Positions 43,160 to 52,640 of a stretch of 64,000 nt of DNA are shown in pieces (the stretch's first letter is position 1; each line of letters begins with the position of its first letter). Origin of the DNA: Pseudomonas sp. PDM04. GTDB taxonomy: Bacteria; Pseudomonadota; Gammaproteobacteria; Pseudomonadales; Pseudomonadaceae. A program made the translations under genes and the position numbers. The notes below the pieces were generated by a model. It saw only the letters and a list, made by a program, of their open reading frames with translations, was not told the origin of the DNA and made no database searches. The DNA lies in NCBI RefSeq assembly GCF_014851765.1, contig NZ_JACVAI010000007.1, forward strand, positions 310,001 through 374,000. Direction: 5' to 3'.

Positions 43160-44647
43160 TCAGCTTGGCGCGCCAGGAAGCGAGAAACACACCCGTGCCC
43201 CCTGTCCCGGTTCGCTTTCAGCCCAGATGCGTCCGCCATGGGCCTCGATGATCGAGCGGCAGATCGACAAGCCCATGCCCATTCCTTCTGGTTTGGTGGT
43301 GAAGAAAGGGTTGAACAGTTGGGGCAGGTTCTGCGCGGTGATGCCGGGACCGTTGTCCTGTATGCGCAACAACACATCATGACCCGGTTCGCTTTCCAGT
43401 ACGATCAAGAGTCGTCGTCCTTTGGGTTGCACGCAGGACAACGCCTGCAAGGCATTCAAAAGCAGGTTGATGATGACCTGCTGCAACTGAATGCGATCGC
43501 CGTGGACCCACTGAATGTCGCCCCGGGGTTTGAATTCGATGTTGACCTTGTGCCGTCTTATCTCGCGGCGGGTGAGCAGCAGGGCTTCTTGCAGCACCTC
43601 CTGGAGATCCGTTGACAGGTACTGAGGCTCGGATTTGCGCAGCAGCGCTCGAATCCGGCGGATGACTTCGCTCGCGCGATGAGCTTCGTTGATGATGCGC
43701 TGGATGGCGCCGCAGACCTCGGCGAAGTTGGGTTCTTCGCGGTTGAGCCAGCGCAGACCGGCCTCAGCGTTGGTCGTCACCGCCGCGAGTGGCTGGTTGA
43801 CCTCATGGGCGATGGACGCGGCCATTTCGCCCAGGATCGTGACGCGGGTCACGTGGGCCAGCTGGGACTGTGACTGATGAAGCGCCTCTTCCGCGCATTT
43901 TGCCGCGGTGACATCCATCAGCGCGCCGAGGTACTCGCAGCCCCCGGATGAATCAGCCATCCGCTGCGCCAGCATGCGCACATTTTTGCAGCGCCCATCG
44001 GGCATCAGCAGCCTGAACTCCGCCTCCAGGCAGGCGTGCTGGGCGTAGGCGTCCTGAATCAGCTTTTTCAGGTCGCCCGTGTCGTCTGGATGAGTGCGAG
44101 CGATCATCTGTTGCAGGGTCGGCTGCAGGGGACCATCAAACTCAAATATGCGCCGGGCCTCCTCGGACCAGTCCAGTTCTGCATCGGGCATCTTCAGGCC
44201 GACGCTACCGGTGCGGCTCAGTCGTTGGGCGCCGGCCAAAAATGCCTCGCTACGATGCAGCAGTTGGACCTGTTGCTGGAGCGCCTCCCTGGCGGCCTTG
44301 CTCTTGAGCGCCAGGATTGCACTGATGGTGATCGCCGCCAGGCTCACCAGGCATCGCAAGAATGGCGGTTCCAGCCACGCATCTGTGTGAGAAAGCAGAT
44401 ACGCGGCCAGCGTCAGCAGCCCGCAAATCAGGGATACCGCCTGCATCCCCCGGTAAGAAAACAGATCGCTGGAAATGAGGATCACCGCGACGTACAGCAC
44501 CGCGATGGCCACATCCAGCGAACTCAACCAGTCGACCAGAAAAATCACCAGTGTGAGCGTGATCGCTCCAAGCCTGAGCACCCACACATACGGCGCCGTA
44601 TTGATCGTGGCGCGGTGCATGGACAGGACTAAAGGTGCCATATTCAT
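43160..44647 (-). CDS. Orphan PAS sensor histidine kinase
   Basis: A 495-residue membrane kinase. Four or five N-terminal hydrophobic segments (residues about 18-115) are followed by a PAS domain (residues 140-250, with LDWSEEARRIFEFDG), the phospho-acceptor His281 in SIAHEVNQPLAAV, and an ATPase domain with NLLLNALQAL, DNGPGI and GMGMGLSICRSI. The HEVNQPL motif is of the FixL/DctB-like HK4 type. No response regulator is adjacent, so its partner is elsewhere. The start at ATG 44647 follows GAGGAAAA; another ATG lies two codons on. Confidence 0.92.
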   Translation of the reverse strand: MNMAPLVLSMHRATINTAPYVWVLRLGAITLTLVIFLVDWLSSLDVAIAVLYVAVILISSDLFSYRGMQAVSLICGLLTLAAYLLSHTDAWLEPPFLRCLVSLAAITISAILALKSKAAREALQQQVQLLHRSEAFLAGAQRLSRTGSVGLKMPDAELDWSEEARRIFEFDGPLQPTLQQMIARTHPDDTGDLKKLIQDAYAQHACLEAEFRLLMPDGRCKNVRMLAQRMADSSGGCEYLGALMDVTAAKCAEEALHQSQSQLAHVTRVTILGEMAASIAHEVNQPLAAVTTNAEAGLRWLNREEPNFAEVCGAIQRIINEAHRASEVIRRIRALLRKSEPQYLSTDLQEVLQEALLLTRREIRRHKVNIEFKPRGDIQWVHGDRIQLQQVIINLLLNALQALSCVQPKGRRLLIVLESEPGHDVLLRIQDNGPGITAQNLPQLFNPFFTTKPEGMGMGLSICRSIIEAHGGRIWAESEPGQGARVCFSLPGAPS

Positions 44648-45291
44648 TCCGACGGATTTTCCTCGAGGGAGTGCATTGCAATGAGCGTGAGAGCCAGCCA
44701 CCGCTTGATGCTGCCAAGCCCGTCAATGATGGGTAAACCCTCGGTAGGGCTTGTCGCCAGATGCCGCTTGATTGAAAAGCAATTCGGCCGTCATGACTGA
44801 ATAAGGGCGATTTCGCCGGGTGGGTTCAACCGATCGCATGCCAATGCAAGTCGTTTCACCTGTGCGTTGGATCTTGCTCAGGTTCAGAATTTAACAGCCG
44901 GCACGCCGGACAAGATACTCATACCTTCGGTTAGTCAGCGCGCAGGGTAACGCTGAAAGCCCGCCGTCGACTGGCCAGTCGGCGGCGGGTGCTTGTTTGC
45001 GCCGAGAATTCATGCAGCAACGGAATGGCCTTGGCCTGCGCGCCGTGCCTTCGCCAAGGCATACGGCGGGTTTGGTTGCGGCGGGGTGGAGAGCCTGCTG
45101 GTTATGACCGAGTGTTGAAGGTGGCCTGTCCGTTTGGCGATAACCTCCCTTTTGCGAGCGTATGCGAGGTTGATGTGTGTCGCGTGACCGCAGGTCGCAG
45201 GCAGGTTGGGGGCTTGACTGATCCAGGTCATGGCAACAGGCCGCCACTCAGTACAGGGTGTCTCAAACGATAAGCCTGAAGGGAGTTCGCC
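44648..45291. other. Gene-free region upstream of the peroxidase gene
   Basis: About 640 bases between divergent genes with no credible frame. It carries the large palindrome at 44960-44989 and must hold promoters for the kinase and the peroxidase. Confidence 0.55.
44960..44989. repeat. 30-base near-perfect palindrome
   Basis: CCCGCCG-TC-GACTGG pairs with CCAGTC-GG-CGGCGGG over 15 bp with one G-T pair and no spacer. It stands alone in a gene-free region. It may be a protein-binding site, a terminator-like hairpin or a remnant element end. Confidence 0.6.
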
Positions 45292-46284
45292 ATGTACAGA
45301 CCGTTGATATTGACCGTAGGCGTGATGCTGGGGAGCATGGCGTGGGCCAACACCGCTCCGAGTGAGCCGATCCTGCCGGTGCAACCGGCAAAGATCACTG
45401 ATGCAAACAAGGTCGAGCTGGGTAAACAGCTGTTTTTCGATCCGCGCCTGTCCAAATCCGGTTTCATTTCCTGTAACTCGTGCCACAACCTGAGCATGGG
45501 TGGCAGCGACAATTTGCCGACCTCGGTCGGGCACAACTGGCACCAGGGCCCGATCAATTCGCCGACGGTGCTGAACGCCAGCATGAGCATCGCGCAATTC
45601 TGGGATGGCCGCGCGGCCAATCTACAGGAGCAGGCTGGCGGCCCGATCGCCAACCCGGGCGAGATGGGGTTCACCCACGATCTGGCGGTGGATGTGCTGC
45701 GCTCCATCCCGCAATACCGCGCGTCGTTCAAAAAGGTCTATGGCGATGACGGGATCAGGTTCGATGATGTCACCAACGCCATCGCCGCGTTCGAGGAAAC
45801 CCTGGTCACCCCGGATGCGCCGTTTGACCGCTGGCTGAAGGGCGACAAGAAAGCCATCAGCCCGACAGCCCTGCAAGGCTATCAACTGTTCAAGAGTATC
45901 GGTTGCGTCGCCTGCCACAACGGCGAGGCCGTGGGCGGTGGTTCCTTCCAGAAGATGGGCATGGTCGAACCCTATGCCACCCAGAACCCGGCCCTGGGCG
46001 TGGCGGGCCTGACCGGCAAGGACGCCGACCGGATGAAGTTCAAGGTGCCGACCCTGCGTAACGTCGCGCTGACGTATCCCTATTTCCACGACGGCGCCTA
46101 TTGGAAACTGGAGGACGCCGTGGACGTGATGTCCAGGCTGCAACTGGGGCGCAAGTTGAGCAGCGAGGAAATCAGTCAGATCGTCGCTTTCCTCGATACC
46201 CTGACCGGCGAGCAGCCGAGCTTCAAGCTGCCGATTCTGCCGCCATCGTCGGCGCAGACACCGCACCCGGCGCCGTTCAACTGA
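45292..46284 (+). CDS. Di-haem cytochrome c peroxidase
   Basis: A 330-residue periplasmic di-haem peroxidase. A signal peptide (cut after about residue 19) precedes two CXXCH haem sites, Cys61-Cys64-His65 (CNSCH) and Cys205-His209 (CVACH). Family motifs GKQLFFDPRLSKSG and PTLRNVALTYPYFHDGAYWKLEDAV are present. It reduces H2O2 to water with electrons from cytochrome c. The start has AAGGGAG upstream. It is a single-gene unit ending in a hairpin. Confidence 0.95.
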   Translation: MYRPLILTVGVMLGSMAWANTAPSEPILPVQPAKITDANKVELGKQLFFDPRLSKSGFISCNSCHNLSMGGSDNLPTSVGHNWHQGPINSPTVLNASMSIAQFWDGRAANLQEQAGGPIANPGEMGFTHDLAVDVLRSIPQYRASFKKVYGDDGIRFDDVTNAIAAFEETLVTPDAPFDRWLKGDKKAISPTALQGYQLFKSIGCVACHNGEAVGGGSFQKMGMVEPYATQNPALGVAGLTGKDADRMKFKVPTLRNVALTYPYFHDGAYWKLEDAVDVMSRLQLGRKLSSEEISQIVAFLDTLTGEQPSFKLPILPPSSAQTPHPAPFN

Positions 46285-46300
46285 CCGGTCGACCAGTGTG

Positions 46301-46328
46301 ATTTGCAGAAGAAGGACCTTCTGCAAAT
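46301..46328 (+). terminator. Hairpin downstream of the peroxidase gene
   Basis: A perfect 11-bp stem (ATTTGCAGAAG / CTTCTGCAAAT) with a 6-base loop starts 17 bases beyond the stop codon. Confidence 0.65.
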
Positions 46329-46350
46329 TCCCGCCAGGTCAGACCCAATC

Positions 46351-46446
46351 CTGTGGGAGCGAGCCCGCTCGCCGAAGGGGGTACTCGATCCACCGCCGAG
46401 GTGGCCTGTGTACCGACCTGTTTGCGAGCTGGCTCGCTCCCCCAGG
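46351..46446. repeat. REP pair
   Basis: TGTGGGAGCGAGCCCGCTCGC (about 46352-46372) and its inverted partner GCGAGCTGGCTCGCTCCC (about 46424-46441) form a Pseudomonas REP doublet between two convergent genes. Confidence 0.85.
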
Positions 46447-46455
46447 ACTGACGCG

Positions 46456-47382
46456 TCAGTAGCCGTGATCGCGCTTGATCAGGCCTTGCATGGGCTCGCC
46501 AGCCTGATGGCGCCTGAGATTTTCCAGCAACCCGGGAAAGGCGCTCTGCGGCGCGGTCATTGCGCCGACATGCGGGGTCAGCCAGATCTGTGGGTGTTGC
46601 CAGAACCGGTGGTCCGGCGATGGCGGTTCTTCGTTGAGCACGTCGAGGATGGCGTGGCTCAGTTGCCCGCACGCCAGTGCCTCAAGCAGATCGTCTTCCT
46701 GGAGGTGACCACCCCGACCCAGGTTGATCAGGCTGGCACCTGTTGGCAGTGCAGCCAGTGTTCTCGCGTTCAAGAGACCGCGGGTGTCGTCGGTCAGGGG
46801 CAGCAGGCAGATCAGGATGTCGCACTGGTTGAGAAAAGGCTCGAGCTGGTCGTTGCCGGCATGGCATTGCACGCCGTCGATGCGCTTCTGCGAGCGTGCC
46901 CAGCCATGCAGCTGGAAGTTGAACGTACGCAGGTTTTGCAGCACCGCGATCCCCAGGTTGCCCAGGCCCATGACGCCGACGCGACGTTGCGCTGCCGGGG
47001 TCAGCAGGTGGTCTTGCCAGCGGCCGGCCTGTTGTTGCTGCAGGTACAGCGGGATCTGGCGATGCAGGCTCAACACGGCGAAGCAGGCGTATTCGACGAT
47101 GCCCTGGACGATGCCAGGGTCGAGCATGCGCACGACCTGAATGTGTTCCGGCAACTCGCCAAGGTCGAATTGATCGACGCCCGCCGAGGTGGCGAAGATC
47201 ACTTCCAGGTTCGGGAAGCGTTCATGCAGCTGCCGTGGCGGTTGCCAGGCGGCGAAGTAGCGCACTTGCGATGGGTCGCCGATGTCCGGCCAGAAACGCA
47301 CCTCGATGTCCGGCGCATGTTTTTCGAACAGCGATTTCCAGGCGCAGCCACGGGCATCGTCGACTTTGAACAGCAGGGTCAT
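46456..47382 (-). CDS. D-2-hydroxyacid dehydrogenase (glyoxylate/hydroxypyruvate reductase A type)
   Basis: A 308-residue NAD(P)-dependent dehydrogenase of the GhrA class. The Rossmann motif is VGVMGLGNLGIAVLQ near residue 135. The catalytic Arg is in INLGRGGHLQEDDLL, the Glu in LDVLNEEP, and the His in LTPHVGAMT. It reduces glyoxylate or hydroxypyruvate. It follows the tartrate-dehydrogenase-like gene, and tartrate breakdown can yield hydroxypyruvate or glycerate, so a shared pathway is plausible. Confidence 0.92.
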   Translation of the reverse strand: MTLLFKVDDARGCAWKSLFEKHAPDIEVRFWPDIGDPSQVRYFAAWQPPRQLHERFPNLEVIFATSAGVDQFDLGELPEHIQVVRMLDPGIVQGIVEYACFAVLSLHRQIPLYLQQQQAGRWQDHLLTPAAQRRVGVMGLGNLGIAVLQNLRTFNFQLHGWARSQKRIDGVQCHAGNDQLEPFLNQCDILICLLPLTDDTRGLLNARTLAALPTGASLINLGRGGHLQEDDLLEALACGQLSHAILDVLNEEPPSPDHRFWQHPQIWLTPHVGAMTAPQSAFPGLLENLRRHQAGEPMQGLIKRDHGY

Positions 47383-47437
47383 GGGGGTTCTCGCAAGCGC
47401 TGGAAAGGTGTTCTCACGATGCCAAAGTCAGGCGCAA

Positions 47438-47473
47438 CAATCTTCCGTATCACGGGCCGTGAACGGAAGATTG
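47438..47473 (-). terminator. Hairpin downstream of the tartrate dehydrogenase gene
   Basis: An 11-bp perfect stem (CAATCTTCCGT / ACGGAAGATTG) continues, after a bulged A, into TCACGG / CCGTGA. It starts 17 bases beyond the stop codon on the minus strand. Confidence 0.6.
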
Positions 47474-47489
47474 CGCGTTATTGGCCGGG

Positions 47490-48569
47490 TCAGACAGCAG
47501 CGGCAATGGCCTTGCCCAGGGCTTCGGTGTTGCCTTTGCCGCCGATGTCGGCGGTCAATGGTGCGTTCTCCGGCCCCATGGCCAACACCGTTTCGATCGC
47601 GGTCAGCACCGCCGCACCCGCCTGCGGGTGGCCGAGGTGTTCGAGCATCATCGCGCCGCACCAGATTTGTCCGATCGGGTTGGCGATGCCCTTGCCGGCG
47701 ATGTCCGGCGCCGAACCGTGCACGGGCTCGAACAGGCTCGGGAAGTTGCGCTCCGGGTTGATGTTGGCAGACGGCGCGATACCGATGGTGCCGGTGCAGG
47801 CGGGGCCGAGATCGGAAAGGATGTCGCCGAACAGGTTGCTGGCGACCACCACGTCGAACCAGTCCGGGTGCAGGACGAAGTTCGCGGTGAGGATATCGAT
47901 GTGGTACTTGTCGACCTTCACCTGCGGAAACTTCTTGCCCATCTCGGCGACGCGCTCATCCCAGTACGGCATGGTGATGGCGATGCCGTTGGATTTGGTG
48001 GCCGAGGTGAGGTGTTTCTTCGGCCGGCTCTGGGCCAGGTCGTAGGCGAACTTGAGAATGCGGTCGACGCCGACGCGGGTCATGACGGTCTCCTGCAACA
48101 CGATTTCCCGGTCGGTGCCCGGGAACATCTTGCCGCCCACGCTGGAGTATTCACCTTCGGTGTTTTCCCGTACGACCCAGAAATCGATGTCACCGGGCTT
48201 GCGATTGGCCAGCGGCGCCTTGACGCCCGGCATCAGGCGGCACGGGCGCAGGTTCACGTACTGGTCGAATTCACGGCGGAACTGCAACAGCGAATCCCAC
48301 AGGGAAATGTGGTCAGGTACGACGTCTGGCCAGCCCACTGCGCCGAAGTAGATCGCGTCGTAGCCCTTGAGAATCTCGAACCAGTCGTCGGGCATCATTT
48401 TGCCGTGGGCCAGGTAGTAATCGGCGCTGGCGAAATCGAACCAGTCCCATTGCAGCTCCAGGTTGTGTTTCGCGGCCACGGCGTCGAGGACGCGCACGCC
48501 TTCGGGCATGACCTCCTTGCCGATGCCGTCGCCTGGGATCACTGCAATTTTGTACTGGGCTTTGCTCAT
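47490..48569 (-). CDS. Tartrate dehydrogenase / D-malate-type decarboxylating dehydrogenase
   Basis: A 359-residue beta-decarboxylating dehydrogenase of the TtuC/DmlA group. It has IAVIPGDGIGKEVMPEGVRVL at the NAD site, WDSLLQFRREFDQYVNLRPCR with substrate Arg residues, WVVRENTEGEYSSVGG, and the metal-site Asp residues in NLFGDILSDLGPA. It oxidises tartrate or D-malate with NAD and divalent metal. Divergent from a LysR gene. Confidence 0.93.
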   Translation of the reverse strand: MSKAQYKIAVIPGDGIGKEVMPEGVRVLDAVAAKHNLELQWDWFDFASADYYLAHGKMMPDDWFEILKGYDAIYFGAVGWPDVVPDHISLWDSLLQFRREFDQYVNLRPCRLMPGVKAPLANRKPGDIDFWVVRENTEGEYSSVGGKMFPGTDREIVLQETVMTRVGVDRILKFAYDLAQSRPKKHLTSATKSNGIAITMPYWDERVAEMGKKFPQVKVDKYHIDILTANFVLHPDWFDVVVASNLFGDILSDLGPACTGTIGIAPSANINPERNFPSLFEPVHGSAPDIAGKGIANPIGQIWCGAMMLEHLGHPQAGAAVLTAIETVLAMGPENAPLTADIGGKGNTEALGKAIAAAV

Positions 48570-48677
48570 GGATTCGACTCCTGGGATTGATGGGGACTGG
48601 TTGCCAGTGTATGCAGTCGCCCTGTATTAATAATTAGCCTTGAGCGAAAGCCATTCTTAGTTTTAAGGAAACAATCC

Positions 48678-49589
48678 GTGGCGATGATCGATGACTTGAG
48701 TTTCTTCCAGCAGGTGGCGACACGCGGCAGTCTGACCGAAGTGGCGCGCCACCTCGGCCTGTCGTTGCCGGCGGTGAGCAAACGCTTGAGCCAGCTTGAA
48801 GCACGGCTGGGGGTGCAATTGCTGCAGCGCACCACCCGCCGGTTGTCGCTGACGCCGGAAGGGACGTTGTACCTGGAAGGCGGGCGGCCGATTCTGCGGC
48901 AACTGGAAGAGCTGGAGAGTGCGCTCAACAGTCGGCAGCCGACCTTGCAGGGGCGTTTGCGGATCAACGGCACCCTGGGTTTCGGCCGGCAGCACCTGGC
49001 GCCGGTGGTCTCCAGTTTCGCCCGGTTGCACCCGGAGCTGGAGCTGTCTCTGGAGCTCTCCAGCCAGCCTTCCAGCCTGCTGGACGATCAGTTCGACCTG
49101 AGCGTGTGCATGGGTGAGCCGCCCGATTCGCGCCTGATTGCTGTGCGCCTGCTGGAAAACCCGCGCATTCTCTGCGCCTCTCCACAATACCTTGAAGCTA
49201 TGCCTGAGCTGGCAGGGGTGGCGGATCTGGTCCGGCATAACTGCATTGTGCTGCGTCAGTTCGGCAGTGATTACGCGATCTGGCGTTTCAGCAAGGATGG
49301 CCAGGATTACTCGCACAAGGTCAGCGGTACATTGTCGAGCAACGATGGAGAAGTGGCGTTACGCCTGGCCTTGGACGGGCATGGGCTGATCCTGCGTTCG
49401 CGCTGGAATGTTCAGGAACACCTTGAAAGCGGGCGCTTGCGCGCGGTACTGAGCGATTACCAGGCGCCCAGGGCCGATATCTTCGTGGTCTATCAGCATC
49501 GCCGGCATATTCCGCAACGCATCTCGGTATTCGCCCGGTATCTCGCCCAGGAACTGGCCAGGCGCTTGCCGTTTGCCGCGCTCAAGTGA
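48678..49589 (+). CDS. LysR-family transcriptional regulator
   Basis: A 303-residue LysR regulator with helix-turn-helix LTEVARHLGLSLPAVSKRLSQ (residues about 17-37). The GTG at 48678 has AAGGAA seven bases upstream; an in-frame ATG two codons later is too far from it for a normal spacing. Divergent from the tartrate-dehydrogenase-like gene, which it presumably controls, as with DmlR and TtuA-type regulators. Confidence 0.92.
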   Translation: MAMIDDLSFFQQVATRGSLTEVARHLGLSLPAVSKRLSQLEARLGVQLLQRTTRRLSLTPEGTLYLEGGRPILRQLEELESALNSRQPTLQGRLRINGTLGFGRQHLAPVVSSFARLHPELELSLELSSQPSSLLDDQFDLSVCMGEPPDSRLIAVRLLENPRILCASPQYLEAMPELAGVADLVRHNCIVLRQFGSDYAIWRFSKDGQDYSHKVSGTLSSNDGEVALRLALDGHGLILRSRWNVQEHLESGRLRAVLSDYQAPRADIFVVYQHRRHIPQRISVFARYLAQELARRLPFAALK

Positions 49590-49818
49590 GCCTGTTGCAC
49601 GGGAAAGCCGCTGGCGCATGCCCGGTGAAATAAGCATGATCTGAAGTTATGGTGGTCCTGACTATTCGTGCATTGCCCCCGGGTGTCATGCTCTTGTAAC
49701 GTCGAAATGTCCCGCTCGGTCGAACAATAAAATCAAACCTGAGCAAAGCACGCGGGTGCAGGGTGTTCAGTCGAGGTTTTAACGCTGCCGAATTAATCTA
49801 CGTCCAGGATGATTTGCC

Positions 49819-50868
49819 ATGAAAACCTTGTCTGTTGCTCAAGCGTTCGGTTCCGTCATTTCCCTGTTGAGTCTTTCGGTGGCGTGCGCGATGCCCGCCA
49901 TGGCCGAGGAAATCACCTTCGTCTCCCAAGGCGGTGCTTACCAGGAGGCCCAGACCAAGGCCATTCTGGATCCGGCGGCCAAGCGGCTGAACATCACCAT
50001 CAAACAGGACAGCGCCCCCGATGCCTGGCCGATGGTCAAGGCCCAGGGCGAGGCGAAGAAACCGGTCTGGGACGTGATCGATACACCACCGTCCAACTGC
50101 CTGCGCGGCGGCAAGGAAGGGCTGATCGAACCGCTGGACCTGAGCAAGCTGCCAAACGTGCAGAACATGCCGGCGGCCTATCGCACACCGTACTCGGTGG
50201 CCTACGAGTTCTATTCGTCGGTCATTGGCTACAACAAGAAGAACCTGAAAAAAGTGCCGCAGACCTGGGCCGAATTCTGGGACGTGAAGAACTTCCCCGG
50301 CGTGCGTGCCTTGCGTAACGACCCGATGAGCACCCTGGAAGCGGCGCTGCTGTCCGATGGCGTGCCTCGCGACAAGCTGTACCCGCTGGATGTCGACCGT
50401 GCCTACAAGCGTCTGGAACAGATCAAGCCGAACATCGCCGTATGGTGGACCTCGGGTGGTCAGTCGGCGCAATTGCTCGCCGATGGCGAAGTCGACATGT
50501 TGATGATCTGGAACGGTCGCGCCAGCGCCGTGCAAAAGAGCAACCCCGATGTGGCCTTCACCTACAACGACGGTCTGTTGCAGAACACCCAGCTGTGCAT
50601 CCTGAAAAATGCGCCTAACTATGCGGCGGCCGTGAAGTTCCTCAACGAAGCGGTATCGCCTGAGCTGCAGGCCAACCTACCGCTCTACATCGACTACGGT
50701 CCAGGTAACCCGGCGGCGTTCGCTACCGGCAAAATCACCGCCGAGCGGGCCAAGGAACTGCCAAGCTCGCCGGATAACGCGGCCAGGCAAGCCCTGATGT
50801 CGGAAGAGTGGTGGGCTTCCGCCGAAGGAATTGCCGCCAAGGATCGCTGGCTCAAGTTCGTTCAGTAA
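49819..50868 (+). CDS. Polyamine-type periplasmic binding protein, no permeases nearby
   Basis: A 349-residue exported binding protein with a signal peptide (cut near residue 28, PAMA). EITFVSQGGAYQEAQTKAIL marks the PotD-like class, with WWTSGGQSAQLLADGEVDML. It is similar in length to the one at 36553-37602. Only a GMC oxidoreductase follows, nine bases later; no permease gene is adjacent. The lone ATPase at 61025-62113 might belong to the same transporter, with permeases outside the window. Confidence 0.92.
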   Translation: MKTLSVAQAFGSVISLLSLSVACAMPAMAEEITFVSQGGAYQEAQTKAILDPAAKRLNITIKQDSAPDAWPMVKAQGEAKKPVWDVIDTPPSNCLRGGKEGLIEPLDLSKLPNVQNMPAAYRTPYSVAYEFYSSVIGYNKKNLKKVPQTWAEFWDVKNFPGVRALRNDPMSTLEAALLSDGVPRDKLYPLDVDRAYKRLEQIKPNIAVWWTSGGQSAQLLADGEVDMLMIWNGRASAVQKSNPDVAFTYNDGLLQNTQLCILKNAPNYAAAVKFLNEAVSPELQANLPLYIDYGPGNPAAFATGKITAERAKELPSSPDNAARQALMSEEWWASAEGIAAKDRWLKFVQ

Positions 50869-50877
50869 GGTGTCGGC

Positions 50878-52611
50878 ATGATCGATTACTTGATTCTGGG
50901 CGGTGGGTCGGCCGGCTGCGTGCTGGCCGCCCGGCTCTCCGAGGACCCCGACAAACAGGTGTGCCTGATCGAGGCAGGGCGCGATATTTCCCGGCAGACG
51001 ATGCCCCCCGAGATACGCAGTCGGTATCCGGGGCGCGCCTATCTGGATGTCAGCAATATCTGGCAGCGCCTGACCGCGTTGATGGGCCAGCGTGCCAGCG
51101 CCACGCGGCGCTACGAGCAGGCGCGGATCCTCGGTGGCGGCTCGGCCATCAATGCGCTGATGACCAACCGTGGCGCGCCGGCCGACTATGACGAATGGCA
51201 GGCGCTGGGCGCCGAGGGCTGGAGTTGGCAAGCCTGCCTGCCGTACTTTCGCAAGCTGGAAAACGACACCGACTTCTGCAGCCCGCAGGACCAGGCGCTG
51301 CATGGCAGCGACGGCCCGGTGAGGATCCGGCGTACGCCATCGGAGCGCCTTTCACCTTTCGTCAAGGGTGTGATGAAGGTCCTGGGCGGGCGCGATCTCG
51401 AGCACAAGGCCGACCAGAATGGCACCTGGGAGGAGGGCGTGTTTGTCGGCGCCATTGGCGTCAGCGAGCAGGGCGAGCGAATCCCCACCTCGGTGTGTTA
51501 CCTGACCGATGAGGTGCGCCAACGCAAGAACCTGAGCCTGCGCACCCGCTGCGTGGTGGATCGGGTGTTGATCGAGGCGGGCCGTGCGACGGGCGCCAGG
51601 ATTATCGACCGTCATGGCGTCGTCGAGTCCTTGCGGGCGCGTGAGGTCATTGTCTGTGCCGGTGCGATCCACAGCCCTGCGGTGCTGCTGCGCAGTGGCA
51701 TCGGCCCGGCGGATGATCTGGCGTCGCTGGGCATTGCGTCGGTGGCGGACCGTCCGGGGGTGGGCGCCAACCTGATGGAGCATCCGTCGATTGCGGTGTC
51801 TGCGCTGCTCAACCGCGAAGGTCGCACGGCGTATCCAGAGGAGCATCATGAACAGGCCATCGTGCGTTTTTCCTCCGGGCTGGCCGACACGGTGCCCTGT
51901 GATATGCACGGTGCAATCCTTTCTCGATCAGGCTGGCATTCGATCGGTTATCGACTGGGCACGATGTTTTTCTGGGTCAACAAATCCTATTCCCGTGGCC
52001 ATCTGCGCCTGGCGTCCAGCGATCCCCACGACGAACCGCAGGTGCGCTTCGACATGCTCAGCGATGGCCGCGACCTCGAGCGTCTGAAGCAGGCGTTGCG
52101 CTTTGGGGCCCAGACGTTATCGGCGCCAGCCTTGAGCCGCGAGTGCGCCGTGGTGTTTCCATCGAGCTACTCGCCACGGGTGGCCAGGGTCGCGATGCCG
52201 GGCTGGATCAATGCCCTGCAACGCGGCGCCCTGAGCCTGTTGCTGGACATCGCCGGGCCCTTGCGGGGCTTGCTGATTCATGGCCTGGTGACGCAAGGCG
52301 TCACCCTGAGCAAACTCCTCGCCGATGACCAGGCCCTGACCGAGTTCGTGCAGCGCAATGTCGGCGGTACCTGGCACCCGTCTGGCACCTGCCGCATGGG
52401 GCGCGCCGACGATCCGCTGGCTGTCACCACCGGTGATGGCCGCGTGATCGGCGTCGCCGGGCTGCGTGTGTGTGATGCTTCGCTGATGCCTTCGATTCCC
52501 TGCGCCAACACCAACGTCCCGACCCTGATGATCGCCGAGCGCATGGCCGATCTGATCAAGGCCGAGGCGAAGGTGCCGGGCGGCGAGGCCGAGGTGGCAG
52601 CGCCGCTGTAG
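50878..52611 (+). CDS. GMC-family FAD oxidoreductase
   Basis: A 577-residue GMC oxidoreductase with FAD motif LGGGSAGCVLAARL at residues 6-19, signature regions ARILGGGSAINALMTNRG and HSPAVLLRSGIGPADD, catalytic His in GTWHPSGTCRMG and Asn in CANTNVPTLMIAERMAD. It oxidises an alcohol. It is nine bases after the binding protein gene, an unusual pair suggesting that the imported ligand is itself an amino alcohol or is converted to an alcohol. Confidence 0.92.
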   Translation: MIDYLILGGGSAGCVLAARLSEDPDKQVCLIEAGRDISRQTMPPEIRSRYPGRAYLDVSNIWQRLTALMGQRASATRRYEQARILGGGSAINALMTNRGAPADYDEWQALGAEGWSWQACLPYFRKLENDTDFCSPQDQALHGSDGPVRIRRTPSERLSPFVKGVMKVLGGRDLEHKADQNGTWEEGVFVGAIGVSEQGERIPTSVCYLTDEVRQRKNLSLRTRCVVDRVLIEAGRATGARIIDRHGVVESLRAREVIVCAGAIHSPAVLLRSGIGPADDLASLGIASVADRPGVGANLMEHPSIAVSALLNREGRTAYPEEHHEQAIVRFSSGLADTVPCDMHGAILSRSGWHSIGYRLGTMFFWVNKSYSRGHLRLASSDPHDEPQVRFDMLSDGRDLERLKQALRFGAQTLSAPALSRECAVVFPSSYSPRVARVAMPGWINALQRGALSLLLDIAGPLRGLLIHGLVTQGVTLSKLLADDQALTEFVQRNVGGTWHPSGTCRMGRADDPLAVTTGDGRVIGVAGLRVCDASLMPSIPCANTNVPTLMIAERMADLIKAEAKVPGGEAEVAAPL

Positions 52612-52640
52612 AAAGCGGCTTGCCTGTCCGTTTGGGGGCA

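Noticed and set aside
44891..45273. Open frames of about 95-118 codons on both strands in the kinase-peroxidase gap
   Set aside because: No start context, no family pattern, and they overlap a large palindrome; treated as noncoding.
45160..45291. A possible Anr/FNR box before the peroxidase gene
   Set aside because: TTGACTGATCCAGGTCA-like sequence near 45215 does not match TTGAT-N4-ATCAA well enough to call.
46303..48045. A 580-codon plus-strand open frame
   Set aside because: It runs antisense across the hydroxyacid dehydrogenase and tartrate dehydrogenase genes, both of which have full family motifs; it is a GC-bias shadow.
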